A stretch of 7,912 nt of DNA, taken from positions 6,909-14,820 of the forward strand of contig JAKJDA010000029.1 of NCBI GenBank assembly GCA_022706165.1, read 5' to 3'. The notes beneath the pieces are model-generated. The model was not told the origin of the DNA. It did no database searches and was given only the letters and a program-made list of their open reading frames with translations. Positions 6,702 to 7,912 of this stretch are shown here, in pieces; the first letter of the stretch is position 1, and each line of letters starts with the position of its first letter. The DNA is from Candidatus Hydrogenedentota bacterium. Lineage in GTDB: Bacteria > Hydrogenedentota > Hydrogenedentia > Hydrogenedentales > SLHB01. Made by a program: the position numbers and the translations under genes.

Positions 6702-7049
6702 ATGCGCACACTGGACGAAGCAAACACCCTATCGGGATCGGACGTGTCGCTTCTTTCGGCGCTCAAGAGCGGCATTGCCGCCGTTCTGGCAGGGTGCGAC
6801 GTCTGGCTCTACGGAAGCGCGGCGCGCGGGGCGCAGACTGCCGAGTCCGATTATGATTTGCTCGTATTGACCGACGAGCCGGTTTCGACGTCCGTGCAAG
6901 CGCGTGTGCGCGACGTAACGTATGCGATCGAGTTGGAAAAAGGAATTGTGTTTTCAACGGTTTTTCGAACACGCACCGTGTGGGACAGTCCGTTAATGAA
7001 AGAGTCGCCGTTTCACGAAGAAGTGACGAAGGACGCCATAGCGCTATGA
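6702..7049 (+). CDS. minimal nucleotidyltransferase (MNT-type, probable antitoxin)
   Basis: A small DNA-polymerase-beta-like nucleotidyltransferase of the kind paired with HEPN proteins. In the characterised MntA/HepT system such an enzyme adds AMP to the HEPN toxin and silences it. The 115 residues show the hallmark GS at 38-39 followed, after ten residues, by D50-Y51-D52 (GSAARG...SDYDLLVL), the metal-binding pair. A third carboxylate is expected in a later strand, but the likely strand here (GIVFSTVF) has none, so activity is uncertain. The start lies 9 bases after the atpA stop, and its GAGGA (6691-6695) overlaps that stop codon, so there is no room for a promoter except inside atpA. It ends in an ATGA overlap with the next gene. 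A 60-base sample (6841-6900) has 55% G+C. Confidence 0.88.
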   Translation: MRTLDEANTLSGSDVSLLSALKSGIAAVLAGCDVWLYGSAARGAQTAESDYDLLVLTDEPVSTSVQARVRDVTYAIELEKGIVFSTVFRTRTVWDSPLMKESPFHEEVTKDAIAL

Positions 7050-7414
7050 CGCCGGAGCGCGCACACGAAGCGTTGAGCGCGGCCCGACTGCTGCTGGATC
7101 GGGGTCATGTATACGATGCGATCAACCGTATGTATTATGCCGGTTTCTATGCGGTTGTGGCCTTGCTCTTGGTAGACGGATTGTACTCCAGTAAGCACGC
7201 AGGCGTGCGTGCGCTGTTTAATATGCACTGGATTCGAACAGAAAAGTTGCCGGTCGAAATGGGCAAGTTATTTCAGTTGCTCTTTGATTCACGCCATGAC
7301 GTGGATTACGGCGATTTCCCCTCCGTTACGATAGAGGACGCGCGGTCCATGGAAAAAGAGGCGACGCGCTTTGTTTCGAGAATTGAGGAAGAACTTGCGC
7401 AACTCATGAAATGA
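7046..7414 (+). CDS. HEPN-domain protein (probable toxin partner of the MNT)
   Basis: HEPN proteins paired with minimal nucleotidyltransferases are usually RNases acting as toxins. The 122 residues form an all-helical domain. [20 protein letters not shown] (residues 19-38) is the family's helix-2 signature, followed by [20 protein letters not shown] at 83-91 is the R..xDY block seen in this branch. The classical RX4-6H RNase motif is not obvious: R55 to H61 fits the spacing but lies where this branch is not usually conserved. ATG 7046 overlaps the MNT stop as ATGA, indicating coupled translation. An in-frame ATG at 6980 is rejected because it would add 22 residues that only read the MNT gene out of frame. 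G+C is 48-53% in two 60-base samples. The B-subunit gene follows after 46 bases. Confidence 0.88.
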   Translation: MTPERAHEALSAARLLLDRGHVYDAINRMYYAGFYAVVALLLVDGLYSSKHAGVRALFNMHWIRTEKLPVEMGKLFQLLFDSRHDVDYGDFPSVTIEDARSMEKEATRFVSRIEEELAQLMK

Positions 7415-7460
7415 ACTGCGCTTTTGTATTACATGTGCCAGAACCGTTGAGAGGCAGAAC

Positions 7461-7912
7461 ATGACGACGATCAGCAAAGAGTACCGCACCGTTAACCAGA
7501 TCATCGGGCCGCTGATGCTTGTCGAGGGCGTCGAGGGTGTCACCTACGGCGAACTCACCGACATCAAGCTCGGCAACGGCGACGTGCGCCGCGGACGCGT
7601 GCTCGAGATCAACGGCGACAAGGCGATGGTTCAGGTGTTCGAGGGCACCAGCGGCTTGGCGTTGCAGGACGTCAAGGTCAAATTCCTTGGCAAGGGCATC
7701 GAACTCGGCGTGTCGGCGGACATGCTCGGGCGCGTGTTCGACGGGTTCGGACGCCCCATCGACGACGGCCCCGCGATCATTCCCGAGAAGTGGTTGAACA
7801 TCAACGGCAACCCGATGAATCCCTTCGCGCGCGACTACCCCAACGAGTTCATCCAAACCGGCGTCTCGACCATCGACCTGCTCAACACCCTCGTGCGCGG
7901 TCAGAAGCTGCC
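7461..7912 (+). CDS. atpB: V/A-type ATPase subunit B, 3' end outside window
   Basis: Non-catalytic partner of subunit A in the head. About 150 codons are present of roughly 430-470 expected; the frame is open to the last base. The N-terminal beta barrel covers about 1-75. [12 protein letters not shown] follows at about 92-103, then [20 protein letters not shown] leading into RGQKLP, where the nucleotide-binding-fold domain begins. All of these are diagnostic for V/A-type B subunits. The ATG at 7461 has GAGAGG (7449-7454) 6 bases upstream. It is preceded by the HEPN gene instead of atpA. Subunit D would be expected downstream. Confidence 0.97.
   Translation, partial: MTTISKEYRTVNQIIGPLMLVEGVEGVTYGELTDIKLGNGDVRRGRVLEINGDKAMVQVFEGTSGLALQDVKVKFLGKGIELGVSADMLGRVFDGFGRPIDDGPAIIPEKWLNINGNPMNPFARDYPNEFIQTGVSTIDLLNTLVRGQKL

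Noticed and set aside
5285..6856. Long + strand open frame (about 523 codons) overlapping the A-subunit gene
   Set aside because: It is the atpA sequence read one base out of frame; the product is Arg/His-rich with no domain, typical of G+C-rich shadow frames.
6980..7045. Upstream start for the HEPN gene
   Set aside because: It would overlap the MNT gene by 70 bases and add residues foreign to the family; ATG 7046 gives the usual ATGA coupling.

Overview
The window is part of a V/A-type (rotary) ATPase operon, all on the + strand, from a G+C-rich bacterium. Hand counts give about 65% G+C over 5641-5760 inside the A-subunit gene. The order I-K-E-C-F-A-B matches the archaeal, Thermus and Enterococcus ntp layout, not the chlamydial/spirochaete one. 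I cannot assign a phylum; the sequence suggests only a high-GC bacterium with a 16-kDa, two-hairpin K subunit.

Layout. 1-1593: 3' part of the membrane stator subunit I. 1594-1789: a spacer with one weak 53-codon candidate ORF. 1790-2302: rotor-ring proteolipid K. 2327-2923: peripheral-stalk subunit E. 2940-3897: central-stalk subunit C, readable over its whole length only if one base is skipped near 3138-3155. 3890-4210: subunit F. 4237-4879: a VapBC-type toxin-antitoxin pair. 4932-6692: catalytic subunit A. 6702-7414: a nucleotidyltransferase (MNT) / HEPN pair, a second toxin-antitoxin-type module. 7461-7912: the start of subunit B, cut by the window end.

How it works together. I and K form the ion-translocating membrane part. 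C caps the K ring and joins it to the F-containing shaft. E belongs to the peripheral stalk. A and B form the ATP-hydrolysing or ATP-synthesising head. K keeps every residue that binds Na+ in Enterococcus hirae NtpK (L60, T63, Q64, Q114, E143 here), so Na+ coupling is a serious possibility.

The unusual feature is that two unrelated toxin-antitoxin-type modules sit on the two sides of the catalytic A gene. Both are co-directional and tightly packed into what looks like one transcript. Neither has an obvious promoter of its own, and vapC in particular is much less G+C-rich than its neighbours. Whether they are passive passengers, operon-stabilising addiction modules, or functionally tied to ATPase expression cannot be decided from sequence alone.
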